Below, in pieces: positions 41,894 through 51,425 of a stretch of DNA of 58,629 nt (positions within the stretch are counted from its first letter, which is position 1; each line of letters starts with the position of its first letter). A model generated the notes under the pieces. The model made no database searches, was not told where the DNA came from, and was given only the letters and a program-made list of their open reading frames with translations. Location: positions 927,788 to 986,416 of the forward strand of contig BFEA01000398.1 in NCBI GenBank assembly GCA_003427395.1, written 5' to 3'. The stretch comes from Chara braunii. Taxonomy: Eukaryota; Streptophyta; Charophyceae; Charales; Characeae. Made by a program: the position numbers and the translations under genes.

Positions 41894-43500
41894 GCAGATC
41901 TGGCCAGGGCTCGGTCCGTGGACCACATGCCTGCCGAACATTTATATTTTTTGGCTATGTACTCAGTACCGGCACATTTGACTTTTCTGTCCCTTGGACA
42001 TTTTCATCGGTACCCATCTGGTACCGACGGATGTCGTACATACCCCTGAGCCCAGCCTAGCCATTAGGCTGTTCCCAGGTATATGTACCGGTCTCACACA
42101 CTGGCAAGACACCTTCTGCTGGACTTTGTTTCAGACATTGGATTGTGAGTTCGACATTGAGTTGCTCATCGTACCAGTCAAATTCTGCATCGGAGTCTGG
42201 TCGTGTGTGTGGGGTCACTCCCTCCTCCTCGAACCCACTGCTCGTGACACCCTCGCCCTCCCACCCTGCTTTCCATCCTAGACCCCTGCCCTGTGTCAGG
42301 GCTGCGAAAGGAGCAATTCCCTCCCCCCCAGCCCCCCAGCATCTTGGTCATGGCCGCGGTTGTCATGGATGTGATTGCTGCCACCATCGTCGTTTGATTG
42401 CTATCGTCCTCGACATCATCACCATCGATTTGATCGTCATCATCATCTATTGGTTGCTGCTTGCCATCATTGCCGCCAGCATCACCAGTGGGTCTTGCTC
42501 GGCATCATCATCACCATGTCACTACACCATTGCCATCATTTGTTATCATGATCTAGGGTCGTGTTCGCCTTGGCGGTCTCGATTCTTGCGAGTCCTTGCA
42601 GTTCGTCAAAGCTGGACCGTTCATCCAAAAGGTGTCATTTTCTTGGTTGCAGTTGCCCAAGCGCGTGCCCCTCCTCACCTCCGCCGCATCCTGACTTCCT
42701 CCCCCTATTCCCTATTCTCTCGCTTTCCCAACAGTTTGCTCAGAACTTTGATTTCTACATTTAATCAGCCCTTACTTCCGACTTCATTCAGTCCTTGCTT
42801 CCTAGGTACTGCCAAAGTTGACGTTGTTTATGAAGATCCAGCTGAATTCAAGAATCCCTTTGTTTGGAGAAACGTTTCTCATTTCAAAACCGTTTATTCT
42901 TTTTTTTTTTCCTGCTGAATTTGAGAATCCATTTTTTTTTTTTTGAAGGTTTTCGCGTCCTTGGAGCCATCGTTTGTATGAGCAGTTCTTCGCGAGCTAT
43001 CAATAATCAAAGGCTTTCTTGCTGTCCAGACCAATAGCGCGGGGATTGCTTTTATTTTATTTTCCTTAGGGGTTCACCACACCACTGTCGAAAACACAAT
43101 TCTCACAGCCTGTCGAATTTGGAGACGGGAAGAAAATTCCCGAGTTGTTAGAGAATGCTTTCTGACACCTTCTTTCGAAAGTTGTTGAATCCCCAGTCTG
43201 GTACTCCGATGCTTTCAACAGTCCTCGGCTGCGCGATCGACTTCTCCTCGAAATTTGGTGAGTGGGCTTGAGGTCGGGATGGACTAATGCTTGTCGTACC
43301 CTCAGGCGCATTCGTCTTTTTCCATCTTGCATTCGCAAGTGTGTCCATTCTACAGTGCTGTGTGGCTAAAGGGAGGCAAATTGTTGAAGGGAGGCTGTCA
43401 AATTTATTCTGACAGCCGTCAAAATTTTCAGCCTTCCGACAGTGGTGTGGCGAGCCCATTATTCTTGAACACTCAATTTTCTCCGCCCATGATCTGAACA
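41892..43500. other. Non-coding stretch without a supported gene
   Basis: Pyrimidine-rich sequence with a short ATC-rich part (42,410-42,550). The frame at 42,145-42,918 is open for 257 codons but is low-complexity Ser/Pro in much of its length. Its last part (AKVDVVYEDPAEFKNPFVWR, 42,810-42,880) is better composed and is preceded by a pyrimidine tract ending TTCCTAG. I do not recognise the protein and do not call an exon. Confidence 0.35.
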
Positions 43501-43884
43501 GTAATAAGGTCTGTTCTCTCATCAGTCGGTGACCAAAGTTGTCAAAGGAAAGAACAAGATCGTGCAAGAAGAGGAAGAAGAAGAATGAAAAAAAGAGAAG
43601 AAAGAACCGTAAGAGAAATTAATGAAGGACGCCATGAAATCACGTGGTCTTGAAGACAATGACACTCCAGGAACTGTCTCTTATACACATCTAGATGTGT
43701 ATAAGAGACAGGTAATAAGGTCTGTTCTCTCATCAGTCGGTGACCAAAGTTGTCAAAGGAAAGAACAAGATCGTGCAAGAAGAGGAAGAAGAAGAATGAA
43801 AAAAAGAGAAGAAAGAACCGTAAGAGAAATTAATGAAGGACGCCATGAAATCACGTGGTCTTGAAGACAATGACACTCCAGGAA
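43501..43884. other. Assembly artefact: 173-bp duplication around a Nextera junction
   Basis: 43,501-43,673 and 43,712-43,884 are identical. Between them lies 43,674-43,711, made of CTGTCTCTTATACACATCT joined to its reverse complement AGATGTGTATAAGAGACAG. That is exactly the 38-bp circularisation junction of Illumina Nextera mate-pair libraries (Tn5 mosaic ends). The genome here should contain one copy and no adapter. Confidence 0.95.
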
Positions 43885-44962
43885 AGAAGTAGAGAAGAAA
43901 GAAGAAGAGAAACCGAAAAGAAAAGAAAAGGTGAAAGGCCTGTCGCTGAAGACTGCCAGGTTGCCTTGTCCACTTCTTGCCTCGGTGAAGTTGCCAAGGA
44001 GTGGGTCTTGTCATAGGCAAACGCTATTGGCTTCAAAGACGTATGCGAGTGGGCGAAAGGGAGGACCTTACACGAATTCTTGCAGACAAGACCTTCGATG
44101 AACTGACCACGATAGGACAAAAACGTTGGACCATTGTCGATGCTTTGTCTCATGAGGTGGACCGTTTGTTGCAGGTACCTGGATTGAACCTGCAAGGCAA
44201 CCAGGTTCTGTATATCTTCTCGCAAGCTTTTCCTGAGCCGATTCGGGGCTAGTGTACCCGGGACAAAATCAGGTAAAGTTATTTACCATCACTTCAAGGA
44301 TCATGCTCTGCAGAGAAAGTAAATGACTGTCCAGATCAAAGGTACGTATGCTGGAGTCATGAGGGGTGGGCAGTCGAATGGGACCGGGAAAAACATTTTG
44401 TGGAGACTCCTAACCTTCGATGAGGGTAACAATTTAGACGCATGGAAGACTGGGTATGCCTTTAGATGAGGGGGTACGCCAATTCAATAGGAAGGTCCAT
44501 CGGCATCCCCAATCACTAGGAGAACTTCCCAAGGTACATCAGATATAGGAAACAATTTGTTAGATATGCCTTTTTCCAAAGAAAATCCGTTAAACTTTAC
44601 CCACACCGAACCTCCTTTAAACCACGAGCACATGTCAACAATTGGCTGCATGCTCCTTTCGGAGGCCACCCGCTGCATATTTATTTTATCGACGGCGCGC
44701 GAGCCTCCAAAATTTTAGGAGCGGCTCAATCAAACTCTCGACCTGGCTGGGGCCATGTACTGGTGCTTTAAATTGAGCAGGCCTGCGATGCTTATTAGTT
44801 TGCTCTATTATTTGGTTTTGGGCCTTTTTTGATATTTTCTTTGACCTTAGCAATATCTTGTTCATATAGACTTGTAAATTCTCGGGTTCCTGGGGGCAAC
44901 CTTTGGATCTGATCACTTGTTAGAGAATCAATCAATAGGTCTAAACTTCTCTAAAGTGATGG
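43885..44962. other. Unassigned DNA before the chromovirus LTR
   Basis: Two frames are moderately well composed: + 44,001-44,252 (ends QVPGLNLQGNQVLYIFSQAFPEP) and minus 44,916-44,484 (LLRSKKISKKAQNQIIEQTN; GSVWVKFNGFSLEKGISNKL). I recognise neither. They may be remnants of another retroelement ORF. No RNA gene is seen. Confidence 0.35.
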
Positions 44963-45272
44963 TGTAGCGGACTTCTGGTTGGCCTGTGAGACCAGCCCCT
45001 TGGCCTGTTCTCACAGGCCTGTGTTGTATTCGGGTTAGTCCTGTCCAGGTCGGTACCTCTGTCGGTACCAGCCAGTTCATTCCAGTCCAGTGAGTCCGCT
45101 GGGGTATACCCCAACTGTTGTCTGTTTGTGAGATCATTCTACATTCGCACAATTTTGGAGTAGGTGCGTTGGAGTCTTGCGTGGGAGCTGCGCTGTGCCA
45201 TCTCGCTCCTCCCTCGCCCTCCATCTCCATTTGTATCCCAGGCGGAGCGCCTCACCCGGTGGGTCCGCCACA
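44963..45272 (+). mobile_element. 5' LTR of Ty3/gypsy element E
   Basis: The 310-bp segment begins TGTAGCGGAC and ends GTCCGCCACA, imperfect inverted ends with the standard TG...CA. It is followed after one base by a primer binding site. The 5-bp sequence before it, GATGG, would be the target duplication. No second copy was found downstream, so the 3' LTR is missing from this window or too diverged to see. LTRs carry the promoter and polyadenylation site. Confidence 0.75.
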
Positions 45273-45273
45273 T

Positions 45274-45285
45274 TGGTCTCGGAGC
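45274..45285 (+). promoter_or_regulatory. Primer binding site, initiator tRNA-Met type
   Basis: TGGTCTCGGAGC matches the plant LTR-retrotransposon site TGGTATCAGAGC at 10 of 12 positions. It sits one base after the LTR end. The 3' end of initiator tRNA-Met would prime minus-strand DNA synthesis here. Confidence 0.75.
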
Positions 45286-45590
45286 GGGATCGATCCTTGA
45301 TCCCGCCCACCCACTCTAGTCATCTTGCTGTCTGGTAGTGGACGGTGCTGTACTTTCCCGCTTGGGAAAGTAGTGAAGAAGATCTGGCCGCCATCACTAC
45401 GGGCGCTACGGAGCTGCAGCAGGCGAAAAGCAGCATTGTGTAGGGTGGCTGCAATCATTGCGGGTGGTAGCAGCGTTGGATGCTTTTGGCAGAGGGCCGA
45501 AGCAGCAAGATCGGCCAGCCTAATGGCTGCGCTGTCAGATTTCGGCTGCGGAAATGTTCTTTGTGTCGCGTGATGGTAATCACGCAGTTT

Positions 45591-45674
45591 GCGGCGCGTG
45601 GGGTTTGAACCCGGGCGGACGGTGGCGGCGGACGTTATGGGACGGCGTGCTAATCACTGCGCCAAGTGGTGCAG
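45591..45674 (-). mobile_element. tRNA-Met-like sequence in the leader of element E
   Basis: On the minus strand: TTGGCGCAGTGATTAGCACG (box A), CCCATAA (CAT in an anticodon-loop position) and GGGTTCAAACCCC (box B). TGGCGCAGT is typical of elongator tRNA-Met. Acceptor pairing is poor, so a tRNA-derived SINE head or tRNA pseudogene is likelier than a working tRNA. It lies between the primer binding site and gag, opposite in sense. Confidence 0.5.
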
Positions 45675-45792
45675 GTGGCTGAAACGAACGAACCAGGGCC
45701 ATCACCCCCAAGGGGATCTACACACCCTCCTCACCTCCCTCCTCACGCCCATCCAGGCGCAACTCGCGACCCTTGCACCCTTACAGGCGTAG

Positions 45793-47929
45793 GTGGCGAC
45801 CCTTGCCGCCGACATGCGGCAACTCCAGGGCGCTGCCTGTCCTTCATCTCCTGACTCTCTCTCTTCTCCTGGCTCCCAGTCCGGGTCCCCAGTCCTCCGA
45901 CGGGGTGGCCACGGTGGAGCTTCCTCCTCTGCTGCCCCCGACCCGACCATCTTGGTGACCGTCCACGCCCCTAGCTCGACGGCCGCCACGAGCCAGGCCC
46001 TCCCCCACTCTACGGGCGCACCCACCCAGATTCTGGTCGCTACGGCCACGAAACCACAACCCGCTGCCGTGGTCTCAGCGTTTTCGGGTGCCCCGCTTCT
46101 ACCCCCCCTTCGCACGACTGCAGCGCCACCTGACTCTCCTCCCTGCGGGATGCCCCGTGCCACTCGTGCGTCCACTTCCCCCACTCTTCCTCCTGCCACT
46201 CCTCGCTCGATCTACGTTCGATGTCTCGAGGGCGAGCTTGCACAGATCCGGGCCGACCTCGCCCTCTTACGCCTTCAGCCACCCCCACGCTCACAGGTGG
46301 CCGTGCCTTCGGGCGCACCCCCTCCTTCCTCTACTCTTCCTTCCATGCAGGCACGCTTCCCTCGCCTTGCACCCTATCCAGCCCCATCCTACCTTCTTCC
46401 TATTCCCTCGGTTGCTGCGACCTCTTCTACTGCAGCTCCCCTTGCAGCCTGCCGCAGTTGCCCACGCCGCTCCCCCATGCGGCCCGGGCGTACAGTCAGC
46501 TGCGCCCCTTTCCCCAGGATATGCACCGACTTACTCAGCCGTAGCACAAGCCTCTGCTTCTCGATCGCCTCGCCACCAAAACGGTGGCGCATCACTCGTC
46601 CGCTTGGTGGACATTGCCTTGTACGACGGTACATGGGTACGCGAATCTCGATGGCTGCAGTTTGCCACCCGCACGCTCCAGCTCATGGGCGCCCCACCCG
46701 ACACGTGGGTGGGTCACCTCTCCACACGCCTGCGTGGCGGGCCTTTCAACGCCTGGGAGGATTTCTACGCACACTCCCTTCGTGAGGGTAAGAATCCTGA
46801 AACATTGCCTCAGTTCGGATTGTTCTCTGCAACTCGAGAACATGAAGCTGGAATCGCTAGTAATCGCGGATCCGCATGCCGCGGTGAATATGTACTCAGG
46901 CCTTGTACACACCGCCCATCACACCATGGGAATTTCTTTTGCCCGAAATCGTCTCTATGATAAACCAATGACCTTGATACGTTACGCACGTCAAAGTGCG
47001 CAACATGTTTTTCGCATCGTTGATCATAGAGACTATCACGGTGGAATCAGTGACTGAGGTGAAGTCGTAACAAGGTAGNCGTAGGGGAACCTGCGGCTGG
47101 ATGTCGGAACCGGACCTTCATGGATTTTTAGGCGTTCCTTGAGGACTGCTTCGGAGCTCGACATGACGTCATTGACGCCTTCGAGCGAGTCGTCAGCACA
47201 CGATGGTCTGGCTTTGGTGGCGCTGCCGGCTTGGACCACCACATCCAGGTCTTTCAGGATATGGCGTTCCTCCCTGAGGCTGCCCTCATCGACTGTTTCT
47301 TGGCCAGCCTTCCCCTTGAGTACCGCTCCGAGTTATGGCGGTACGAGTTCACGTCGGCCGCGCAGGCTTACGAGGCCGCTAGGACCCATTAGCGGATGCG
47401 GGCCCATCTTCACCCCGCCTCCTCCTCCCAGCCTCAACGCATTGGCTACGCCGCCTCCTCTCACGACACTTCCCAGCGCCGTTCCCCTTTCCGCGGCCGC
47501 CCTCGCCGTTCCGCGCAGCAGGGACGCCACTTCTCGCGTCGCTTCAGAGAGCTCGAGTATGGTGAGCAGGACGTTGTTGCCTCGCTGTCGCCTGAGGGTG
47601 ACCAGAGCGACGACCTCCACCTCGACGAGGCCATCCACTACCACCTGGAGGACTCTACTCTCCCTATGGCCGAGCGCCTCCAGCTAATCCTCTCCACCCT
47701 CTCCCGGGCACGCAGCCGCCCTGGTCACACTGGCGCGTCCCCCCCGAAGGTCCCTCAACAGGATTTCCCTCAGGGCTTTGTCCCTCCTCGCGGTGTCCTT
47801 TCCGCTAAGGAGCGCGCGACCATTTTGGGCCGGTGTGGGTGTTTACGATGTCGCCAGGACGGTCATACCTCCTTGCGGTGCCCTTACACTGCGGCCCTCG
47901 ACCGCCACTACACTGACCTTTCCCGCTAG
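45793..47929 (+). pseudogene. Element E gag, interrupted by mitochondrial rRNA
   Basis: The N-terminal half is Pro/Ser/Ala-rich (45,793-46,600, frames shift). The capsid part includes SLVRLVDIALYDGTWVRESR and PPDTWVGHLSTRLRGGPFNA. It breaks at about 46,802 and resumes at about 47,103 with AFLEDCFGARHDVIDAFERV, LPEAALIDCFLASLPLEYRS. The C-terminal nucleocapsid (47,396-47,929) ends with a zinc knuckle, CLRCRQDGHTSLRC (CX2CX4HX4C), that binds genomic RNA. In-frame TAGs occur just before AFLEDC and after YEAARTH. The frame is the same before and after the insert. Confidence 0.8.
46803..47102 (+). pseudogene. Mitochondrial SSU rRNA (rrn18) 3' end inserted in gag
   Basis: Starts CATTGCCTCAGTTCGGATTG and includes GAATCGCTAGTAATCGCGGA, CTTGTACACACCGCCCATCA, and the end GAAGTCGTAACAAGGTAG, NCGTAGGGGAACCTGCGGCT. 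These are the last ~300 bases of a bacterial-type small-subunit rRNA with the decoding helix. GAATATGTACTCAGGCC and the divergent helix 44 fit plant mitochondrial rrn18 better than plastid or free-living bacterial 16S. Sense orientation. A nuclear insertion of mitochondrial DNA (NUMT) or an assembly chimera. Confidence 0.85.
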
Positions 47930-48396
47930 CATCGTGCTCAGTCCCCCCCCCGGCGCCTTGCATCCCCGCGACGCCTCCTAGCCACGGTGCAGTGTACACC
48001 TGCGCCCTCCTCAGTAGTGGGCTTCCCGACGCCTTACATCTCTGTCGCGGTTCGCCCCTCTCGCTACTGCAGCTGAGGTATCACAAGACCCGACAGTGTA
48101 CTCTACCCTCTGTCGCAGTACCGTCTGCGCCTCCGCAGACCACCATCTCCCCTCCTACCCCTCTGCGACTACCGACGTGTCGAGCCATTCGCTCAGCCCG
48201 TTGCAGCGAGCAGCTTGCTACTCGCGAGGACGTTGTGTCCTCTCTTCTGGACTTGAGCATGCTCCAGGCTCGTCAGGAGCGACTCACCCTCCATGTCGCT
48301 GCGCTGCGTCGCCTTCTCACCATCCTTTCTGACCCTAATCGCACCCTCCCGATCATCCCCGTCCGACTGGGGACCTCCACGAGGGTGTACTGAACG

Positions 48397-48860
48397 CTGT
48401 GGGATTCCGGTTCTCAGGGCGACTTCATTCACCCACGTGTGGTGAAAGAAGCCCGCTGACCCACGACAGGGTCTCTGACTCCCATCTCTGTCACCCTAGG
48501 GGATGACAAGACCCAGCGCTTTGTTGATCAGACGGGCACCGACCTCCCTTTCTTCCTCACCCTCAAGCCGACCGATCGTCCCCCGACATCCCGTCGCCAC
48601 CGCTCCTCTACACATTCCGATGGGATGGAGACGGGTTACGATTTAATTTTCGGTATTCCGTGGTCTCGTCGGTTTCGCAGCACCGAGGCCGATTGGGCGA
48701 CCAACACTCTCGTTTTCAAAACGAAGTGTGGACAAACGTATCGCGTACCTTTCATAGGTACTACTACGACACCACACCCCGATCCTCCTCCCCTGGAGCC
48801 TTCCGTGCCCACACCATCTCCTACGATCACTGTCACCTCGCCTCGGCAGTTCGCTCACTT
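48397..48860 (+). pseudogene. Element E aspartic protease
   Basis: LWDSGSQGDFIHPRVVKEA contains the catalytic Asp in DSG. ISVTLGDDKTQRFVDQ, TGYDLIFGIPWSRRF and the following strand complete the retropepsin fold as seen in Ty3/gypsy. An in-frame TGA at 48,457 interrupts it 20 codons after the start of the motif. The protease would process Gag-Pol. Confidence 0.8.
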
Positions 48861-50310
48861 CATCCGACAGGACGACGTCACCTTCTTTATGGTGAACGTT
48901 ATGGATCTCTTACAATATGATCCACCCTGTCCCGACGTCGAGCTCATCCCCCTGCAGCCAGGTCCTCTTATCTCCATGGCTCCCATCTCTACTTCCCTCC
49001 CTTCGCCGTCCGTCAAGTCCACCCCGTCGTCACGCGTCGACGCTGACGCTGAGGAACTCGCACGCTATAGAGCCGACCTGGAGCCCGCAGTTCGTGCCCT
49101 CATTCGAGAGTACCACGGCGTTTTCCCATCGTCATTCTCGTACGTCGGCATCCCACCGATGCGCGACGTCGAGCATTCCATCCAACTTGTGCCTGACTAT
49201 CGTGTTCACCACCAGGCACCCTACGGACTCTCGAGCCCCGAGGCCACCGAACTCGAGCGTCAACTTGAGGAGCTCCTGAGACAGGAACTCCCCGTGGGGT
49301 GCACCTGTCCTCTTTGCTCGCAAAGCGGATAGAACTCTCCGTCTCTGCATCGACTATTGCGGTCTCAACCGCTACACGGTTAAGAACAGTCACACGGTTA
49401 AGAACAACTATCCCATGCCTCGTTCCGACGAGCTGCTCGACCGCCTAGCAGGCAACCGCTTCTTTACGAAGATTGATCTTCGTAGCGGTTACCATCAGAT
49501 CCGCGTCGCTGCAGCAGACCAACCGAAGACAGCGTTCCGATCACACTTTGGCCACTACGAGTTTACGGTGATGCCATTCGGCCTCANCAACGCACCCGCT
49601 ACCTTCCCGAGGGCGATGAACGACATCTTCAGGGACATCCTGGAGCAGTACGTCCTCGTCTACCGCGACGATATTGTGGTCTACAGTCGTACCCTTGAGG
49701 AGCATCTCAGACACCTCCGCGACGTCCTTGACCGCTTCGCAAACATGGCTTCTACGCCAAGCTGAGCAAGTGCCGCTTTGCCCAGCACAAAGTGGACTTC
49801 TTAGGACACTACGTGTCTGACCAGGGTCTCCACATGGACAACGCGAAGATCACTGCTATTGCGGAGTGACCCGTCCCCACATCCGCCAAGCAGCTTCGTG
49901 GCTTCCTAGGCCTCACTAGCTACTACAGTAATTTCATCCAGGGATACGCTAGGTATTCCTATGTCCTTACCTCCTCCCTCCTCTGAAAGAACCCGCCATG
50001 GGCTTGGACACCCCTCCACGAGAAGGCCTTCCGCGCCCTCAAGAAGGCGGTGACGTGTGCACCGGTTCTTCACCTACCCGATTTTGATCGCCCTTTTATC
50101 CTTACCACCGATGCGTCAGACTTTGCTATAGGAGCAGTGTTTTCTCAGATTTTCCCCTCCTCTCCTGATTCCTCTCATCCTAGTATCCCTCGCTTCCCAC
50201 CCCCTACCCCTGCCACTGCTTCCCGCCTGACGCCTACTCGTCCAGTCGAGCCGGCTTTTCTCGGGTTTCTTATCAGCTCCTCTAGGCTCTCCCACTTCGT
50301 GGCCTTCGAA
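48861..50310 (+). pseudogene. Element E reverse transcriptase and start of RNase H
   Basis: RT begins with YHGVFPSSFSYVGIPPMRDVEH and VHHQAPYGLSSPEATELERQ. A small deletion and frameshift near 49,285 removes the usual G-I-R-P-S stretch before [20 protein letters not shown]. Then [33 protein letters not shown] and VLVYRDDIVVYS follow. The active site reads YRDD instead of YLDD or YIDD. An 18-bp tandem duplication (49,374-49,409) repeats TVKN. After a frameshift near 49,745 come AKLSKCRFAQHKVDFLGHYV and LRGFLGLTSYYSNFIQGYAR. RNase H starts ILTTDASDFAIGAVF and stops at the mitochondrial insertion. Confidence 0.85.
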
Positions 50311-50752
50311 TATCGACGAACATACAATGGGAAAAGTCGAATTGTACGCGTTCAACGAGCAGGTCACGTCACTTTACTCGTTGATATGCGGAAGCCGAAT
50401 GTCCGGAGTGCAAAATTGATTGCACAGGCTCTTTCTTGAAAAGCATACTACAAGTAGAGAGTAGAATTAACACCATAGATTCAAAAGCATTCAAAGTTTC
50501 TTGTTTAAAATAATCGAAACACATCAAAATGGTGCTGGCAGTACCAAACAATAGAAAGATTTTACAAAAATAGGTCAAATTATCTATGATTAGATTATTA
50601 TAAAACAGATTAGCAGTGGTTAAAGGATTATTGATCAGCAATAGAATTGTCATCAAAACACTCAGTAACCCCTCTGCCTGACTGTGAGACCTACAAGTCG
50701 AAAGAGACGAAAGTCGGCCATAGTGATCTGGGGGCCCCGTGTGGAAGGGCTT

Positions 50753-50794
<42 letters not shown>

Positions 50795-50835
50795 GACTCC
50801 CAAGAGCTCATATCGATGGAGTCGTTTGACACCTC
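50311..50835 (+). pseudogene. Mitochondrial LSU rRNA piece and AT-rich organelle-like DNA in RNase H
   Basis: 50,663-50,835 reads CCTGACTGTGAGACCTACAA, ACGAAAGTCGGCCATAGTGA, CGGATAAAAGGTACGCCGGG and GATAACAGGCTGATGACTCC, then ACACCTC. This is the peptidyl-transferase-centre part of LSU rRNA with plant mitochondrial signature bases. 50,311-50,660 is AT-rich and unlike the surrounding element. A short frame there (VDMRKPNVRSAKLIAQALS) recalls the KH region of ribosomal protein S3, but this is weak. The insert splits the RNase H domain in two. Boundaries are approximate. Confidence 0.8.
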
Positions 50836-51425
50836 ATCAAACTGTGGACCAAATTTCTTCGGCGTGCTACTAGCGAGCCTTCTATTAACTATTTTCCTAC
50901 CATCGTTGAGGACGACACTGTGGAGTCTCTCTCAGGTGATTGTCCGATAGCCTTCTACTCCCGCCAGCTTCTGCCCACCGAGATAAACTACACTGCTGAT
51001 GAACGTGAGGTTGTCGCAGTAGTTTATGCCGCTCGGCACTGGCGTCACTACCTGCACGGGGCACCATTCATGGTGCGCACAGACAACTCTTTTGTCCAGG
51101 CTTTTCTGACAAAGCCGAAGCTCACTCCTCTACAGGCTCGCTGGTGGCGCGACCTATCCGAGTTTAGTTTCACCACTGAGCACATCAAGGGTGAGACTAA
51201 TCGAGTCGCAAATGCCGTATCTCGGCGCCCTGGCCACGATCAGGAGCAGATCCATCTCGCTTCCATCTCGGTCACCACTATCCACCACTCGGTGATCGAC
51301 GAGTTTCGCACTCAGTACCGCCACTGCCCCGACTATCGCGACATCCATGCGACCCTTCGGAGTGGCAAGACCGTCCCAAACTACTCTCTCGGGGACAACG
51401 GTCTTGTGTATTGGCACGGTTTATA
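50836..51425 (+). pseudogene. Element E RNase H, C-terminal part, and connection
   Basis: Continues the domain broken at 50,310: CPIAFYSRQLLPTEINYTAD, EREVVAVVYAARHWRHYLHG, FMVRTDNSFVQAFLTKPKLT (catalytic Asp in RTDN), ARWWRDLSEFSFTTEHIKGE, NRVANAVSRRP. The usual VADALSR is VANAVSR here. It then leads into the pre-integrase spacer (DNGLVYWHGL) and a TAG at 51,424. Confidence 0.85.

Noticed and set aside
42800-42900. A downstream exon of the LCAT-like gene (acceptor-like TTCCTAG then an open frame)
   Set aside because: The peptide does not resemble the expected segment after exon 1 of LCAT-like enzymes.
43521-43545. CTGATGAGAG on the minus strand as another hammerhead
   Set aside because: No GAAA box or pairing stems follow.
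46803-47102. Bacterial contamination as the source of the rRNA sequences
   Set aside because: Each rRNA piece is bounded on both sides by the same retroelement coding region, and signature bases fit plant mitochondrial rRNA.
46803-47102. A functional rRNA gene
   Set aside because: Only the last ~300 bases of the SSU and under 200 bases of the LSU are present.
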